From the NCBI GenBank assembly GCA_027621405.1, contig JAQCBT010000018.1, forward strand, positions 23,059-87,058: a stretch of DNA of 64,000 nt. The letters are read 5' to 3'. Numbering within the stretch: position 1 is the stretch's first letter; every line of letters begins with the position of its first letter. The stretch comes from Pseudomonadota bacterium (GTDB lineage Bacteria > Pseudomonadota > Gammaproteobacteria > Pseudomonadales > Pseudohongiellaceae). The position numbers and the translations under genes were made by a program. The notes below the pieces were generated by a model. That model was given only the letters and a program-made list of their open reading frames with translations. It ran no database searches and was not told the origin of the DNA. This document shows positions 19,567-36,707 of this stretch, piece after piece.

Positions 19567-20338
19567 TTTGATCGATCCAGATACGCGGATTCATCCCAGT
19601 GCCAAGATTCATGAAGGAGTCACTATTGGCCCCTGGTGCAGCATTGGGCCAAATGTGGAAATTGGCAGTGGGACGATTATCGAATCCCATGTGGTCATTC
19701 GCAGTAATACCCGCATCGGGAAAAACAATCACTTCTACCAATTCAGCTCGGTAGGTGAAGAGCCCGCGGACAAGAAATACGAGGGCGAAGAAACCTGGCT
19801 CGAGATTGGTGACAACAATGTTTTCCGCGAAGGGGTTACTCTTCATCGTGGCACCGGTGTAGGTGGCGGTATTACCCGTATCGGGTCTGATAACCTGATG
19901 ATGGCTTACGCTCATGTTGCCCATGATTGCATCGTGGGCAACAACGTCATCTTCGCCAATAACGTGGGCTTGTGTGGACACGTCGAAGTCGATGACTGGG
20001 CATTCCTAGGCGGCTATGCCGGTGTTAATCAGTTTCTATCCATCGGCGCCCATGCCTATATCGGTGGCATGACACATATCAATAGTGATGTACCCGCCTA
20101 CATGATAGTGAGCGGCAGGCCAGCTACGGTTCGCAGCATCAATACCATCGGCCTCGAGCGCCGTGGTTTCGGTAAGGAAGCGATTGCAGATCTGCGTGAG
20201 GCCTTCAAGGTGATCTACAAGCGCAACTACAGCCTGCAGGAAGCCATCGATCAATTGCGAGTTATGAGCGAGAATCAGGACGCTCTGCATGTCCTGGTCA
20301 GGTCACTGGAATCTTCCAAGAAAGGGATAACCCGGTAG
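19556..20338 (+). CDS. lpxA: UDP-N-acetylglucosamine acyltransferase
   Basis: First step of lipid A synthesis: 3-O-acylation of UDP-GlcNAc. The 260 residues (E. coli 262) form hexapeptide repeats starting [20 protein letters not shown]. They include the catalytic His region [11 protein letters not shown] and the C-terminal helical domain. The ATG at 19556 lies inside the end of fabZ. The upstream in-frame GTG (19538) would add six non-conserved residues. Confidence 0.96.
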   Translation: MSTDLIDPDTRIHPSAKIHEGVTIGPWCSIGPNVEIGSGTIIESHVVIRSNTRIGKNNHFYQFSSVGEEPADKKYEGEETWLEIGDNNVFREGVTLHRGTGVGGGITRIGSDNLMMAYAHVAHDCIVGNNVIFANNVGLCGHVEVDDWAFLGGYAGVNQFLSIGAHAYIGGMTHINSDVPAYMIVSGRPATVRSINTIGLERRGFGKEAIADLREAFKVIYKRNYSLQEAIDQLRVMSENQDALHVLVRSLESSKKGITR

Positions 20339-20387
20339 CTGCCCGTATGCCCGCTCCCCACGAGCATTCCCCTGAGGAGTGACTACC

Positions 20388-21560
20388 ATGACCGAGCGAG
20401 TACTCTTCGGAATAGTGGCGGGAGAAAGGTCCGGCGATATTCTCGGGGCGGGGCTTATCAAGGCGCTGAAGATTCACTACCCTGGCGCAGAATTCGTCGG
20501 TATCGGTGGTCCGGATATGGAAGCCGAAGGCTGCGTTTCCCTGGCTCCGATGGAGAGACTCTCTGTGATGGGCTTCGTAGAACCCCTGGGGCGGCTTCCC
20601 GAATTATTCCGCATCAAGCGCCGGCTCGAGCAGTGCTTTATCGACAAGCGGCCCCGCGCTGTAATCGCTATCGATTCCCCCGATTTCAATCTGCGCATGG
20701 AGAAGGTGCTCAAGGTGAACCATATTCCCACGGTTCACTATGTAAGTCCGAGTGTGTGGGCTTACAGGGAAAAACGCATACACAAGATCAAGCAGGCCGT
20801 GGATCTGATGCTGACCTTGTTCCCTTTCGAGACTGCGATCTACAATCAGCACGACATCGCGGTCCAGTGTGTCGGGCACCCCCTGGCAGATCAGATCGGA
20901 TTCGATGACCAGCGGCTGCAGAGCAGGCAGCAATTGAGCCTGGATAGTGCCACTCCCATAGTGACCATGATGCCGGGCAGCCGGATCAGCGAGATCGACA
21001 GGCTGGGTCCGACCTTCTTTAGCGCGGCCATGGAATCCCTGGCGCAACTGCCCACCTTGAAATTCCTGATTCCCTGCAGTGGAGCAGCAACCCGGCTCCG
21101 CATTACAGAGCTGTTGAAGTCACTTGGCACCCTGGGTAGTGACCAGTTCGTATTGCTCGATGATTCCAGGCAGGCGATGAGCGCGGCAGATCTGGTAGTG
21201 ATGGCCAGCGGTACTGCGACCCTGGAAGCCATGCTGCTGCGACGGCCGATGGTGGTCTGTTACAGGCTGGCAGCACTTACCTATGCCATTGCGTCACGCA
21301 TGGTAAAGGTTAAGCACATTGCTCTGCCAAATCTGCTGGCAGGCAAGCGGCTGGTACCGGAATACATCCAGGGCGATGTGACTGTAGCAGCCGTTCGCGA
21401 TGAGATCGTCGGGTTCTTCCGCAATCCGGTGGCGAGGGAAAATATGCTTGCCGAGTTTGAGGCTCTGCACCGGGCACTGCGCAAGAATGCTTCGGCCACG
21501 GCGGCTCAGGCCATCGTCGATTTGCTCGATCAGCCGATTGCGCCTGGGCAGGTGTCATAG
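20388..21560 (+). CDS. lpxB: Lipid-A-disaccharide synthase
   Basis: GT19 glycosyltransferase joining lipid X and UDP-2,3-diacylglucosamine at the inner membrane. The 390 residues show [52 protein letters not shown] and the C-terminal substrate-binding region SGTATLEA. The ATG at 20388 follows TGAGGAGT, a good ribosome-binding site. Its TAG stop shares one base with the rnhB GTG. Confidence 0.95.
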   Translation: MTERVLFGIVAGERSGDILGAGLIKALKIHYPGAEFVGIGGPDMEAEGCVSLAPMERLSVMGFVEPLGRLPELFRIKRRLEQCFIDKRPRAVIAIDSPDFNLRMEKVLKVNHIPTVHYVSPSVWAYREKRIHKIKQAVDLMLTLFPFETAIYNQHDIAVQCVGHPLADQIGFDDQRLQSRQQLSLDSATPIVTMMPGSRISEIDRLGPTFFSAAMESLAQLPTLKFLIPCSGAATRLRITELLKSLGTLGSDQFVLLDDSRQAMSAADLVVMASGTATLEAMLLRRPMVVCYRLAALTYAIASRMVKVKHIALPNLLAGKRLVPEYIQGDVTVAAVRDEIVGFFRNPVARENMLAEFEALHRALRKNASATAAQAIVDLLDQPIAPGQVS

Positions 21561-22168
21561 TGCCGGATTCTCTGTGCTCCCTGCAGGAAGAGTTCGGTTC
21601 CGTCTGGGAGTTGGCCGCCGGTACCGATGAAGCGGGAAGAGGGCCACTGGCCGGCGATGTAGTTGCCGCAGCGGTAATACTCGATCCCCAGAATCCAGTG
21701 TCGGGTTTGCGCGACTCCAAGAAGCTCTCTGCACGGCGCCGGGAGCTGCTGTTCGATGAAATATTGCACAAGGCAAAGGCTGCAGCAGTGGCCCGTGCCA
21801 GTGTCGAGGAAATTGATCGCATCAATATCCTGCAAGCGAGTCTGCTCGCGATGCAGCGGGCGGTCGATGCGCTCGGTATTTCACCACCTTTTGTCTTTGT
21901 CGACGGTAACCGTTGCCCGGCCTGGTCTTACTCCTCGCGAGCAGTAGTGAAGGGAGATAGCCTGGTACCAGCCATCGCTGCTGCGTCTATCCTGGCAAAG
22001 GTTACCCGCGACAGGGAGATGCTGGAGCTGGATGCTGTCTACCCTGGTTACGGGTTCGCCCAGCACAAGGGCTACCCAACGCCTGTTCATCTGGAGGCCT
22101 TGAGAAAACTGGGGCCCTGTCCGGAGCATCGCCGCAGCTATGCGCCTGTTGCCGATCTGTTGAAGTAA
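21560..22168 (+). CDS. rnhB: Ribonuclease HII
   Basis: Removes ribonucleotides and RNA from RNA-DNA hybrids. The 202 residues have the catalytic D-E pair in [14 protein letters not shown] (residues 23-24), [13 protein letters not shown], the third acidic residue in FVDGN and the fourth in [10 protein letters not shown]. The start is GTG at 21560 in a TAGTG overlap with lpxB, so translation is coupled. Confidence 0.95.
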   Translation: MPDSLCSLQEEFGSVWELAAGTDEAGRGPLAGDVVAAAVILDPQNPVSGLRDSKKLSARRRELLFDEILHKAKAAAVARASVEEIDRINILQASLLAMQRAVDALGISPPFVFVDGNRCPAWSYSSRAVVKGDSLVPAIAAASILAKVTRDREMLELDAVYPGYGFAQHKGYPTPVHLEALRKLGPCPEHRRSYAPVADLLK

Positions 22169-22227
22169 ACTTTCGTGGGGAAAAAGAGTATATTGTTGCT
22201 TTGCCGATAAGCCGTCCTATTGCTTGC

Positions 22228-25824
<3,597 letters not shown>

Positions 25825-25903
25825 AATGCCTTCGGGTGCTTTCCGGTAACACCTTACCCAAAAGGCAGGCAAGGCAGATGGACTAGAAGTAAGCGGACAG
25901 AAC

Positions 25904-26863
25904 ATGGACCCCAATTATCTCGAATTTGAACAACCCATCGCTGAGCTTGAGGAGAAGATCAGGGAACTCAGGCTGGTGGGTACCGATAACGAGCTGAATA
26001 TCTCCGAAGAGATTCAGAATCTGCAGGTCAAGAGCACCAAGCTTACGGAAAAGATCTACTCCAATCTCAGCCCCTGGCAGATTTCCCAGGTCGCTCGCCA
26101 TCCGCTGCGCCCCTATACCCTGGATTACATCCAACACATCTTCACCGATTTTGATGAGCTTCATGGCGATCGTTTGTTTGCCGACGATCTGGCGATCATC
26201 GGTGGGCTGGCGAAGCTGGAAGGTCGGGCGGTCATGGTGATCGGTCACCAAAAGGGCCGTGGTACGAAGGAAAAGGTGCGCCACAATTTCGGTATGCCAC
26301 GTCCTGAGGGCTATCGAAAGGCGCGCAGATTGGTGAAGCTCGCCGAGCAGTACCGATTACCTGTATTGAGCTTTATAGATACACCTGGCGCCTATCCTGG
26401 TATGGATTCAGAGGAGCGGGGTATCAACGAGGCCATCGCCGAAAACATGGCCATGATGTCCCGGGTCAGGACCCCACTTATTGCGACGGTTACGGGCGAG
26501 GCTAACTCCGGTGGGGCTATTGCCATTGGGGTGGCCGATCAGCTGAATATGTTGCAGTACTCAACCTATACCGTTATCACGCCCGAAGGCTGTGCGACGA
26601 TTCTGTGGAAATCTGCAGAGCATGCCGCCGCCGCCGCTGAGGCCATGGGTGTGACCTCTGCTCGCCTGCAGGAGCTGGGAATCGTGGACCAGACTATTCC
26701 GGAACCCCTGGGTGGGGCCCATCGCGATGTGGCCGCTACAGCGGCGAATATCAAGAAGGCCTTGATAGCCCAGCTCGACAAGCTGCAGGCCATGGACATC
26801 GATGAACTGGTTGATCGTCGTTATCAGCGCCTGATGAGCTACGGTATCAGCAGCAAGCAGTAA
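25904..26863 (+). CDS. accA: Acetyl-CoA carboxylase carboxyltransferase alpha subunit
   Basis: With AccD, transfers CO2 from carboxybiotin to acetyl-CoA to give malonyl-CoA. The 319 residues match E. coli AccA in length and carry the typical start [52 protein letters not shown], and the oxyanion region [13 protein letters not shown]. It lies directly after dnaE, as in E. coli. Confidence 0.97.
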   Translation: MDPNYLEFEQPIAELEEKIRELRLVGTDNELNISEEIQNLQVKSTKLTEKIYSNLSPWQISQVARHPLRPYTLDYIQHIFTDFDELHGDRLFADDLAIIGGLAKLEGRAVMVIGHQKGRGTKEKVRHNFGMPRPEGYRKARRLVKLAEQYRLPVLSFIDTPGAYPGMDSEERGINEAIAENMAMMSRVRTPLIATVTGEANSGGAIAIGVADQLNMLQYSTYTVITPEGCATILWKSAEHAAAAAEAMGVTSARLQELGIVDQTIPEPLGGAHRDVAATAANIKKALIAQLDKLQAMDIDELVDRRYQRLMSYGISSKQ

Positions 26864-26922
26864 CGCTCGGCATACCTGCAACTTGGTCAATTCGCTCACT
26901 GCCAACCACGAGCGCCGCTCTC

Positions 26923-28284
26923 ATGGACTTCAGTCCCGCACATCTTTATCAAAGCTTGCATCAGGCACCGCCTTGTCGCGAATACGTGGTGGCCCTGAGC
27001 GGTGGCCTGGATTCTTCGGTCCTGCTGCACGCCCTGATTCAGTTGCAGCAGCAGGGTATGCTGGAAGGATCATTATCCGCCCTGCATATCAATCATGGTC
27101 TGCAAGCCGCAGCCGATAGCTGGCAGGCACACTGTGAGGCGATCTGTCACGAGTGGGGAGTCCCGCTGCACTGCGAGAGGGTTGCTGTCGCATCCGAAGG
27201 TTCACAGGAAAACGCTGCCCGCGAGGCGCGTTACCGGGTTTTCCGTGCGCGAACCAGTCCAAACGGTCTGTTGCTGCAGGCTCACCATCTCGATGACCAG
27301 ATGGAGACATTCCTGTTGCGGCTACTCAGGGGAGCCGGGCCGGGTGGCCTGGCCGCTATTCCCCGTGAGAGGAGACTGGGAGGCGAGTCTTCAGCCAAGC
27401 TGTTCAGGCCCTTGTTGAGAGTGCCGCGTTCGCAGTTGGTCGATTATGCCCGGCAGGTCGGGCTCCAGTGGCAGGAAGATACCAGCAACCTCGACCAGCG
27501 CCATGATCGCAATTACCTGCGGCACACCGTGTTGCCGCAGATCGAATCGCGCTGGCCCGCCTATCGCAGTAGCTGGGAAAAGAGCCTGGAGCTGCTGTCC
27601 GCTGCCGCGACCCTGTCGCAGGCATTGGCCGAGGAGGACCTGAAGCGACTGGAGACTGCCAGGGGTAGCCTGGATCTCTCACTGCTGCGTCAGCTTGCCC
27701 AGGCCAGGCAAAAAAACCTGTTGCGCTACTGGTTCTCAAGTCTCGGTCTCGAGGAGCCGGGCTGGAACCTGTTGCATAGCCTGCAGCAGGACATCATCGA
27801 CAAATCCCACAGTGACGGGGCCCTGGCTGTGCAGGACTGCCAGCTGCGGGTGTTCAATGATGAGTTGTACTTGCTGGAGGAGAGGTCCTTGCCCGCTGTG
27901 CTACCCGACGACACGCTGCTCCTCGCCACCGGGCAGAGCCTGGACCTCCCTGATAATGGATGCCTGCAGATCAGAGGCAGTGTAGCAAGTGGTCTCAAGG
28001 CCGGACTCGAGTCATTACAAATTCGTTACCGTAGCGGAGGGGAACAGATAAAGCTTACCGATCGTCCCCAGAAAACCCTGAAGAGCCTGTTCCAGGAAAT
28101 GGGCATTCCCCCGTGGCTGCGCGATCGGGTGCCGCTGCTGTACCACGAGGATACGCTGGTGTGTGTCCCCGGCATCGGCATCGCAGAGCAAGCGGAGGCG
28201 CCTGCAGGAGAGTCCGCCTTGTCTGTGCATTGGGAGATTCCTTCGCTGATACGCCGCAGACCCGAAATTGCGATTCCTGATTGA
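26923..28284 (+). CDS. tilS: tRNA(Ile)-lysidine synthase
   Basis: Modifies C34 of tRNA-Ile(CAU) to lysidine so that it reads AUA. The 453 residues have the PP-loop SGGLDSS (26-32), HHLDDQMETFLLRLLRGAGPGGL, and the C-terminal TilS domains, with a substrate-recognition tail ending near residue 430. The start ATG at 26923 lies 59 bp after accA. Confidence 0.95.
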   Translation: MDFSPAHLYQSLHQAPPCREYVVALSGGLDSSVLLHALIQLQQQGMLEGSLSALHINHGLQAAADSWQAHCEAICHEWGVPLHCERVAVASEGSQENAAREARYRVFRARTSPNGLLLQAHHLDDQMETFLLRLLRGAGPGGLAAIPRERRLGGESSAKLFRPLLRVPRSQLVDYARQVGLQWQEDTSNLDQRHDRNYLRHTVLPQIESRWPAYRSSWEKSLELLSAAATLSQALAEEDLKRLETARGSLDLSLLRQLAQARQKNLLRYWFSSLGLEEPGWNLLHSLQQDIIDKSHSDGALAVQDCQLRVFNDELYLLEERSLPAVLPDDTLLLATGQSLDLPDNGCLQIRGSVASGLKAGLESLQIRYRSGGEQIKLTDRPQKTLKSLFQEMGIPPWLRDRVPLLYHEDTLVCVPGIGIAEQAEAPAGESALSVHWEIPSLIRRRPEIAIPD

Positions 28285-30930
<2,646 letters not shown>

Positions 30931-30982
30931 TGTAATCACAACCGATTTCATATTAAAGCAATCAATTAAATAGTATCGATAA

Positions 30983-32290
<1,308 letters not shown>

Positions 32291-32311
32291 TAGGGCCGGC
32301 CCGGGACCAGC

Positions 32312-32581
32312 ATGAAGATATTGTTGTCCACACTCACACTGATCTTCCTTACCCTGCAGTATCAACTGTGGCTGGGGGAAGACAGTGTGCGTTCCCTGAA
32401 CATGCTGGAAGACGAGCTCGCCGCGCAACGTGCGGTGAACGAGAATCTCGAATCCCGTAACAGGCTGTTGGAAATCGAAGTTGTCGATCTCAAGAATGGC
32501 CTTGAGGCAGTAGAGGAACGCGCGCGTTCCGAACTGGGTATGATCGGCGAAGACGAGACCTTCTACCTGATCATCGACTAA
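32312..32581 (+). CDS. ftsB: Cell division protein FtsB
   Basis: A bitopic divisome protein forming the FtsQLB complex that activates septal peptidoglycan synthesis. The 89 residues comprise one N-terminal transmembrane helix (about 3-20), a periplasmic coiled coil with the heptad pattern NMLEDELAAQRAVNENLESRN, and a C-terminal part with ERARSELGMIGEDETFY typical of FtsB. Position between eno and ispD is the conserved context. Confidence 0.93.
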   Translation: MKILLSTLTLIFLTLQYQLWLGEDSVRSLNMLEDELAAQRAVNENLESRNRLLEIEVVDLKNGLEAVEERARSELGMIGEDETFYLIID

Positions 32582-32643
32582 GCGGGCGCCACGGCGCCCA
32601 CCACCTTGCGCACTATGCTCGTTCTATGCACTCTCCTTGACCT

Positions 32644-33348
32644 ATGACAATTTGGGCTATTGTGCCAGCCGCCGGCATCGGTCTCCGCCTGGGATCGACC
32701 ATCCCCAAACAGTATTTACCCTTAGCCGGTAAACCTGTTGTCCAGCACAGCCTGGAAAGGCTCGCTGCCCTGGATGGAATCGACTCAATCGTGGTGCCGG
32801 TGCACCGGGATGATCGCTGGCACCAGCAGCTCGCTGTCGCCGGGACCGAGCTCGAATTCATAGCGGGAGGAGGCGAGAGGCAGCAATCTGTCCTCAACGC
32901 CCTCCAGCATATCTCAGGCAGGGCAACCGATGCAGACTGGGTTCTCGTGCACGATGCCGTACGGCCCTGTGTGCGTGTTGCTGACATGGAAAACTTGCTG
33001 CAGTGTGTCGCCGGCCATGATTGCGGTGGCCTGTTGGGAGCGCCTGTAGTTAGCACCCTTAAACGAGTGGATAGCGACAGGCTGGTACAGGAAACCCTGG
33101 ACAGGAAGAATTGCTGGCAGGCATACACTCCACAGGTGTTTCGCTATGGCCTGTTGAAACAGGCGCTGGAGCAGGCCATTGCCGAAGGCGTTGCGGTCAC
33201 CGATGAGGCGAGTGCGCTGGAGGCAGCGGGCTACAATCCGCTGATGGTGGAAGGTGACCATTTAAATATCAAGATTACCCACGAATCGGATCTGCGACTG
33301 GCGGCAATGATTCTGCAGCAACAGGAAGAACTCGATGGATCTGCATAA
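32644..33348 (+). CDS. ispD: 2-C-methyl-D-erythritol 4-phosphate cytidylyltransferase
   Basis: Third step of the MEP pathway: attaches CMP to MEP. The 234 residues carry the CTP-binding start VPAAGIGLRLGSTIPKQYL, GGERQQSVLNAL, VLVHDAVRPCV and TPQVFRYGLL. It overlaps ispF by 14 bp, so the two enzymes are translationally coupled. Confidence 0.96.
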   Translation: MTIWAIVPAAGIGLRLGSTIPKQYLPLAGKPVVQHSLERLAALDGIDSIVVPVHRDDRWHQQLAVAGTELEFIAGGGERQQSVLNALQHISGRATDADWVLVHDAVRPCVRVADMENLLQCVAGHDCGGLLGAPVVSTLKRVDSDRLVQETLDRKNCWQAYTPQVFRYGLLKQALEQAIAEGVAVTDEASALEAAGYNPLMVEGDHLNIKITHESDLRLAAMILQQQEELDGSA

Positions 33349-33838
33349 ACTTCGCATCGGTCATGGCTTCGATGTGCATAAATTCGCCGCCGAGTACAGT
33401 GCAGACAAGCCCCTGGTCCTGGCTGGGGTGAGGCTCGAAGACAAAAGGAGCCTGGTCGCACATTCAGATGGCGATGTGGTTCTGCATGCCGTGTGTGACG
33501 CTATCCTCGGTGCCATTGCAGCCGGTGATATCGGTGACCACTTTCCCGACAGCGATGCTTCTTACGCTGGAGCGGACAGTTCAAACCTGTTGCTGGAAGT
33601 ATTGGAGCTGGCGAACAAGAAAGGTTTCCAGCCGATCAATGTGGACGTCACTATCATCGCCCAGGTGCCGAGGCTGTCCGGTCATCGCCAGCAGATGATG
33701 GCCAGCCTTGCCGGATTACTGCACCTCGATACCGACAGGGTAAATGTAAAGGCGACTACCACCGAGCGCATGGGTTATCTGGGTCGCGAAGAGGGTATGG
33801 CCTGTCACTGTGTCGTGCTGATGCAGCAGTCATCCTGA
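33335..33838 (+). CDS. ispF: 2-C-methyl-D-erythritol 2,4-cyclodiphosphate synthase
   Basis: Cyclises CDP-ME 2-phosphate to MEcPP. The 167-residue trimeric enzyme has the zinc site in RIGHGFDVHKF, the AHSDGDVVLHAV motif, GDIGDHFPDSD and the C-terminal KATTTERMGYLGREEGMACH. About 8 residues longer than E. coli IspF. The ATG at 33335 lies inside ispD. Confidence 0.96.
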   Translation: MDLHKLRIGHGFDVHKFAAEYSADKPLVLAGVRLEDKRSLVAHSDGDVVLHAVCDAILGAIAAGDIGDHFPDSDASYAGADSSNLLLEVLELANKKGFQPINVDVTIIAQVPRLSGHRQQMMASLAGLLHLDTDRVNVKATTTERMGYLGREEGMACHCVVLMQQSS

Positions 33839-33867
33839 TGGCTTGCTGCTGAGACAGTTTCGTAGCA

Positions 33868-34956
33868 ATGCCACAGACTTTTGAGATAGCTGATCCCGAT
33901 GCGCTGGCCTATGTCGAGGGCAAGCCTTCCGGTCAGGCGGAACTGAAGGCCCAGGCAGCGGATTTTCGTGTGGATGAGGTATTGGGGTTTGCTCCCAGTG
34001 GTTCGGGGGAACATCTGTTTATCCAGCTCCGCAAGACCAATCTCTCCACGACAGAGGTGGCCACGTTGCTGTCAAAGCAGCTGCGGATCCCGGGTCGCAA
34101 CATCGGCTATGCCGGCATGAAGGACAGGCGTGCGGAAACCACGCAGTGGTTCAGTGTTGCCCTCGAGGAGGCGCGCGAGGCTGACCTGGATCGCCTGCAT
34201 CACGCAGGCCTGGAGATACTCCGCTGCCATCGCAACAGTCGCAAGCTAAAGACAGGTAGCCACAAGGCCAACGCCTTCACGATCGTGTTGCGAGGATTCA
34301 GTGGCAGCCGGGAAGAGGTGGACCTGCGCCTGGGTCGACTGCCAGAGCTTGGTGTCCCCAACTATTTTGGCCAGCAGCGTTTTGGGCGCGAGTTATCGAA
34401 CCTGAAACAATTGCAGAGACTCGTTGCCGAACAGAGTGCATCGGTGGCCGAGGGCAGGGTAAAGCGCGGCATGCTCTATTCGGCGGCGCGCGCCTGGGTG
34501 TTCAATCACTTACTGTCACGTCGCTTGCAGATGGGTAACTGGAATCGTTACCTGGAAGGCGATGTGTTAAACCTGGCGGGGACCCAGCGGAGTTTTGTGG
34601 TAGAGCCCGGTGCCTGGGATGACACCCTGCAGCGCAGGCTGCAGGAGCTGGACATTCACATCACCGGCGTCCTCCCCGGAGAGCAGTCAGGACAAGATAA
34701 ATATGTAACTCGCGGCGAGCCTGCCGATATTGAGACTGTTGTGCTGGAGGAATTTGCCAGCCTCGTTGCCGCACTCGGTCGCTGGGGATTGAAGGCCGAT
34801 CGCCGCCCCTTGCGCTTCCGGGTAGATGATCTGCGCTGGCAGTGGCTATCGGAACAGGAGCTGGAACTGGCATTCACTCTGCCGCGTGGCGCCTACGCCA
34901 CCAGCTTGCTGCGTGAAGTGTGCCAGCTCACTGAGGCATCGGTACTCGGAGAATAG
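33868..34956 (+). CDS. truD: tRNA pseudouridine(13) synthase
   Basis: Makes pseudouridine 13 in tRNA-Glu. The 362 residues have the TruD signature GYAGMKDRRAETTQWFSV with the catalytic Asp in KDRRA, PNYFGQQRFGR, and a late motif LTLPRG-like ELAFTLPRGAYATSLLREV. Normally truD is followed by surE; here pcm follows after 76 bp and surE is absent. Confidence 0.94.
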   Translation: MPQTFEIADPDALAYVEGKPSGQAELKAQAADFRVDEVLGFAPSGSGEHLFIQLRKTNLSTTEVATLLSKQLRIPGRNIGYAGMKDRRAETTQWFSVALEEAREADLDRLHHAGLEILRCHRNSRKLKTGSHKANAFTIVLRGFSGSREEVDLRLGRLPELGVPNYFGQQRFGRELSNLKQLQRLVAEQSASVAEGRVKRGMLYSAARAWVFNHLLSRRLQMGNWNRYLEGDVLNLAGTQRSFVVEPGAWDDTLQRRLQELDIHITGVLPGEQSGQDKYVTRGEPADIETVVLEEFASLVAALGRWGLKADRRPLRFRVDDLRWQWLSEQELELAFTLPRGAYATSLLREVCQLTEASVLGE

Positions 34957-35032
34957 TCCCGCCGCGGCCAGGGCTGTGTGAAATTGCGGCCACCATGTGA
35001 TTAACTAGCAGAAGTAAACAAGCAGGAACAGT

Positions 35033-35704
35033 GTGAATAACAAGCTCAATCTCAGTGGTATCGGAATGACCTCCCAGCGCACCCGGGAACGACTCCTCGG
35101 TCGTCTCATGGATCAGGGTATTACCTCGATGGAGGTGCTGGACGTTATGCGCAGTACGCCGCGCCATATTTTTCTCGACGAGGCACTATCCCACAGAGCC
35201 TACGAAGATGTCGCGTTGCCAATCGGTCACAACCAGACAATATCCCAGCCCTACGTGGTGGCCCGTATGACTGAAGCAATCGTGAAGTCGGGCAGTGTGA
35301 GTCGTGTGCTGGAGATAGGTACCGGCTGCGGTTACCAGACGGCAATCATCGCCCGGTTGGCGGACCGGGTGTTTACTGTAGAACGTATCAAGCCACTGTT
35401 GGAACGCGCCAGGAAAAACCTGCGGACACTGGGTTTGCGAAACATCGAATTCAAACACGATGATGGCAGCCTGGGCTGGGAACAGAGAGGCCCTTTCGAC
35501 GCGATCATCACCACGGCTGCTCCGCAACGGGTACCTGAGGAACTGTTGCAGCAACTGAATGACGGTGGCCGGCTGGTGATCCCCGTCGGCGGTGACGAGA
35601 GTCAGGAGCTCAGACTCATCCAGCGCCATGGTGATGAATTCGAAGAGCGAGTGCTGGAGATGGTGCGTTTCGTGCCGCTGCTGTTTGGCCAGGTGCAACA
35701 CTAG
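35033..35704 (+). CDS. pcm: Protein-L-isoaspartate O-methyltransferase
   Basis: Repairs isoaspartyl residues in aged proteins using S-adenosylmethionine. The 223 residues show GIGMTSQRTRERLLGRL, the acceptor region LPIGHNQTISQPYVVARM, the SAM loop VLEIGTGCGYQTAIIA and FDAIITTAAPQRVPE. The start is GTG at 35033, with AGCAGGA upstream. Part of the stationary-phase truD-(surE)-pcm-nlpD-rpoS series. Confidence 0.94.
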   Translation: MNNKLNLSGIGMTSQRTRERLLGRLMDQGITSMEVLDVMRSTPRHIFLDEALSHRAYEDVALPIGHNQTISQPYVVARMTEAIVKSGSVSRVLEIGTGCGYQTAIIARLADRVFTVERIKPLLERARKNLRTLGLRNIEFKHDDGSLGWEQRGPFDAIITTAAPQRVPEELLQQLNDGGRLVIPVGGDESQELRLIQRHGDEFEERVLEMVRFVPLLFGQVQH

Positions 35705-35717
35705 CGCGGTTGCAATC

Positions 35718-36692
35718 ATGTCTTCCGAGTCCGGAATAGAGCCAGCATCTCGGGCATTGAATGGCAGTCGCGCTGCCCTCGCGATCTTGTACTGCAAGGG
35801 CATAGCCATGGGGCTTGGCGATTCCGTACCTGGGGTATCCGGCGGCACGATCGCGGTCATAACCCGCATCTATGACGAATTAATCTACAGTATCCGCTCG
35901 GTGGATGAACGGGCGCTCGGGCTGGTTTTCAGGGGGCAGATAGGCGCTGCCTGGAAACACGTCAATGGTAATTTCCTGCTTACTCTGGCCCTGGGTATTC
36001 TTTCCGGCCTGCTGGTTTCGGCCAATACCGTGCTCTACCTCCTCGAGTATCGATTCGAAGCGCTGATGGGGTTCTTTATTGGCCTGGTGATGGCCTCGAG
36101 TGTATTGCTTTTCAGGCAATTTGTCCTGGCCAGGCCGAGCAACCTGCTGGCGCTGTTCCTGGGCTGCACCCTGACAACCGGGGTGGGACTGCTGGAGCCC
36201 GCCGTATCGGAGCTGTCTCTGGTGTATCTGTTTTTCTGTGGCCTGATTGCCATCTGCGCCATGATATTGCCTGGATTGTCGGGCGCATTCATCCTGCTGT
36301 TGCTGGGTGCCTATGAGCATATGCTGACCGCGCTAACCGGTCTGCAATGGGCAGTGATAGCGGTTTTTATAAGCGGTTGCATCGTGGGCTTGCTGGCATT
36401 TTCCCGCTTGCTGGCCCTGGCCTTGCGCCGTTTCCATGAGTTGAGCTATGGCTTCATTACCGGACTCCTGCTGGGTTCGCTCTCCGTACTATGGCCCTGG
36501 CAGCGGCCGATTAGCTACTACATGGATTCAGATGGTCAGGAGCAAGTATTACAAACCGCCAACGTTTGGCCGTTAAACTATACAGAGCAGACCGGTCTTG
36601 AGCCGCAGTCTGTGGTTGTGGCTGTCTGTATGATACTCGGTCTGCTGACGGTCTTTGGCTTGAACAAGGTTTTTGCCAGTCGCTCCACTTGA
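35718..36692 (+). CDS. popT: DUF368 membrane protein, PopT-like undecaprenyl phosphate translocase
   Basis: A 324-residue polytopic inner-membrane protein with about eight predicted transmembrane segments. It carries the DUF368 signature KGIAMGLGDSVPGVSGGTIA (about residues 32-51) and a second MILPGLSGAFILLLLGAYE element, an inverted-repeat design. DUF368 proteins (PopT) are reported to recycle undecaprenyl phosphate across the membrane. The ATG at 35718 is chosen because the open frame before it runs through pcm. It sits 13 bp after pcm and 15 bp before nlpD, so it belongs to the same transcript. The functional call rests on family membership only. Confidence 0.85.
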   Translation: MSSESGIEPASRALNGSRAALAILYCKGIAMGLGDSVPGVSGGTIAVITRIYDELIYSIRSVDERALGLVFRGQIGAAWKHVNGNFLLTLALGILSGLLVSANTVLYLLEYRFEALMGFFIGLVMASSVLLFRQFVLARPSNLLALFLGCTLTTGVGLLEPAVSELSLVYLFFCGLIAICAMILPGLSGAFILLLLGAYEHMLTALTGLQWAVIAVFISGCIVGLLAFSRLLALALRRFHELSYGFITGLLLGSLSVLWPWQRPISYYMDSDGQEQVLQTANVWPLNYTEQTGLEPQSVVVAVCMILGLLTVFGLNKVFASRST

Positions 36693-36707
36693 AGAAGTGG
36701 CAGGTCT

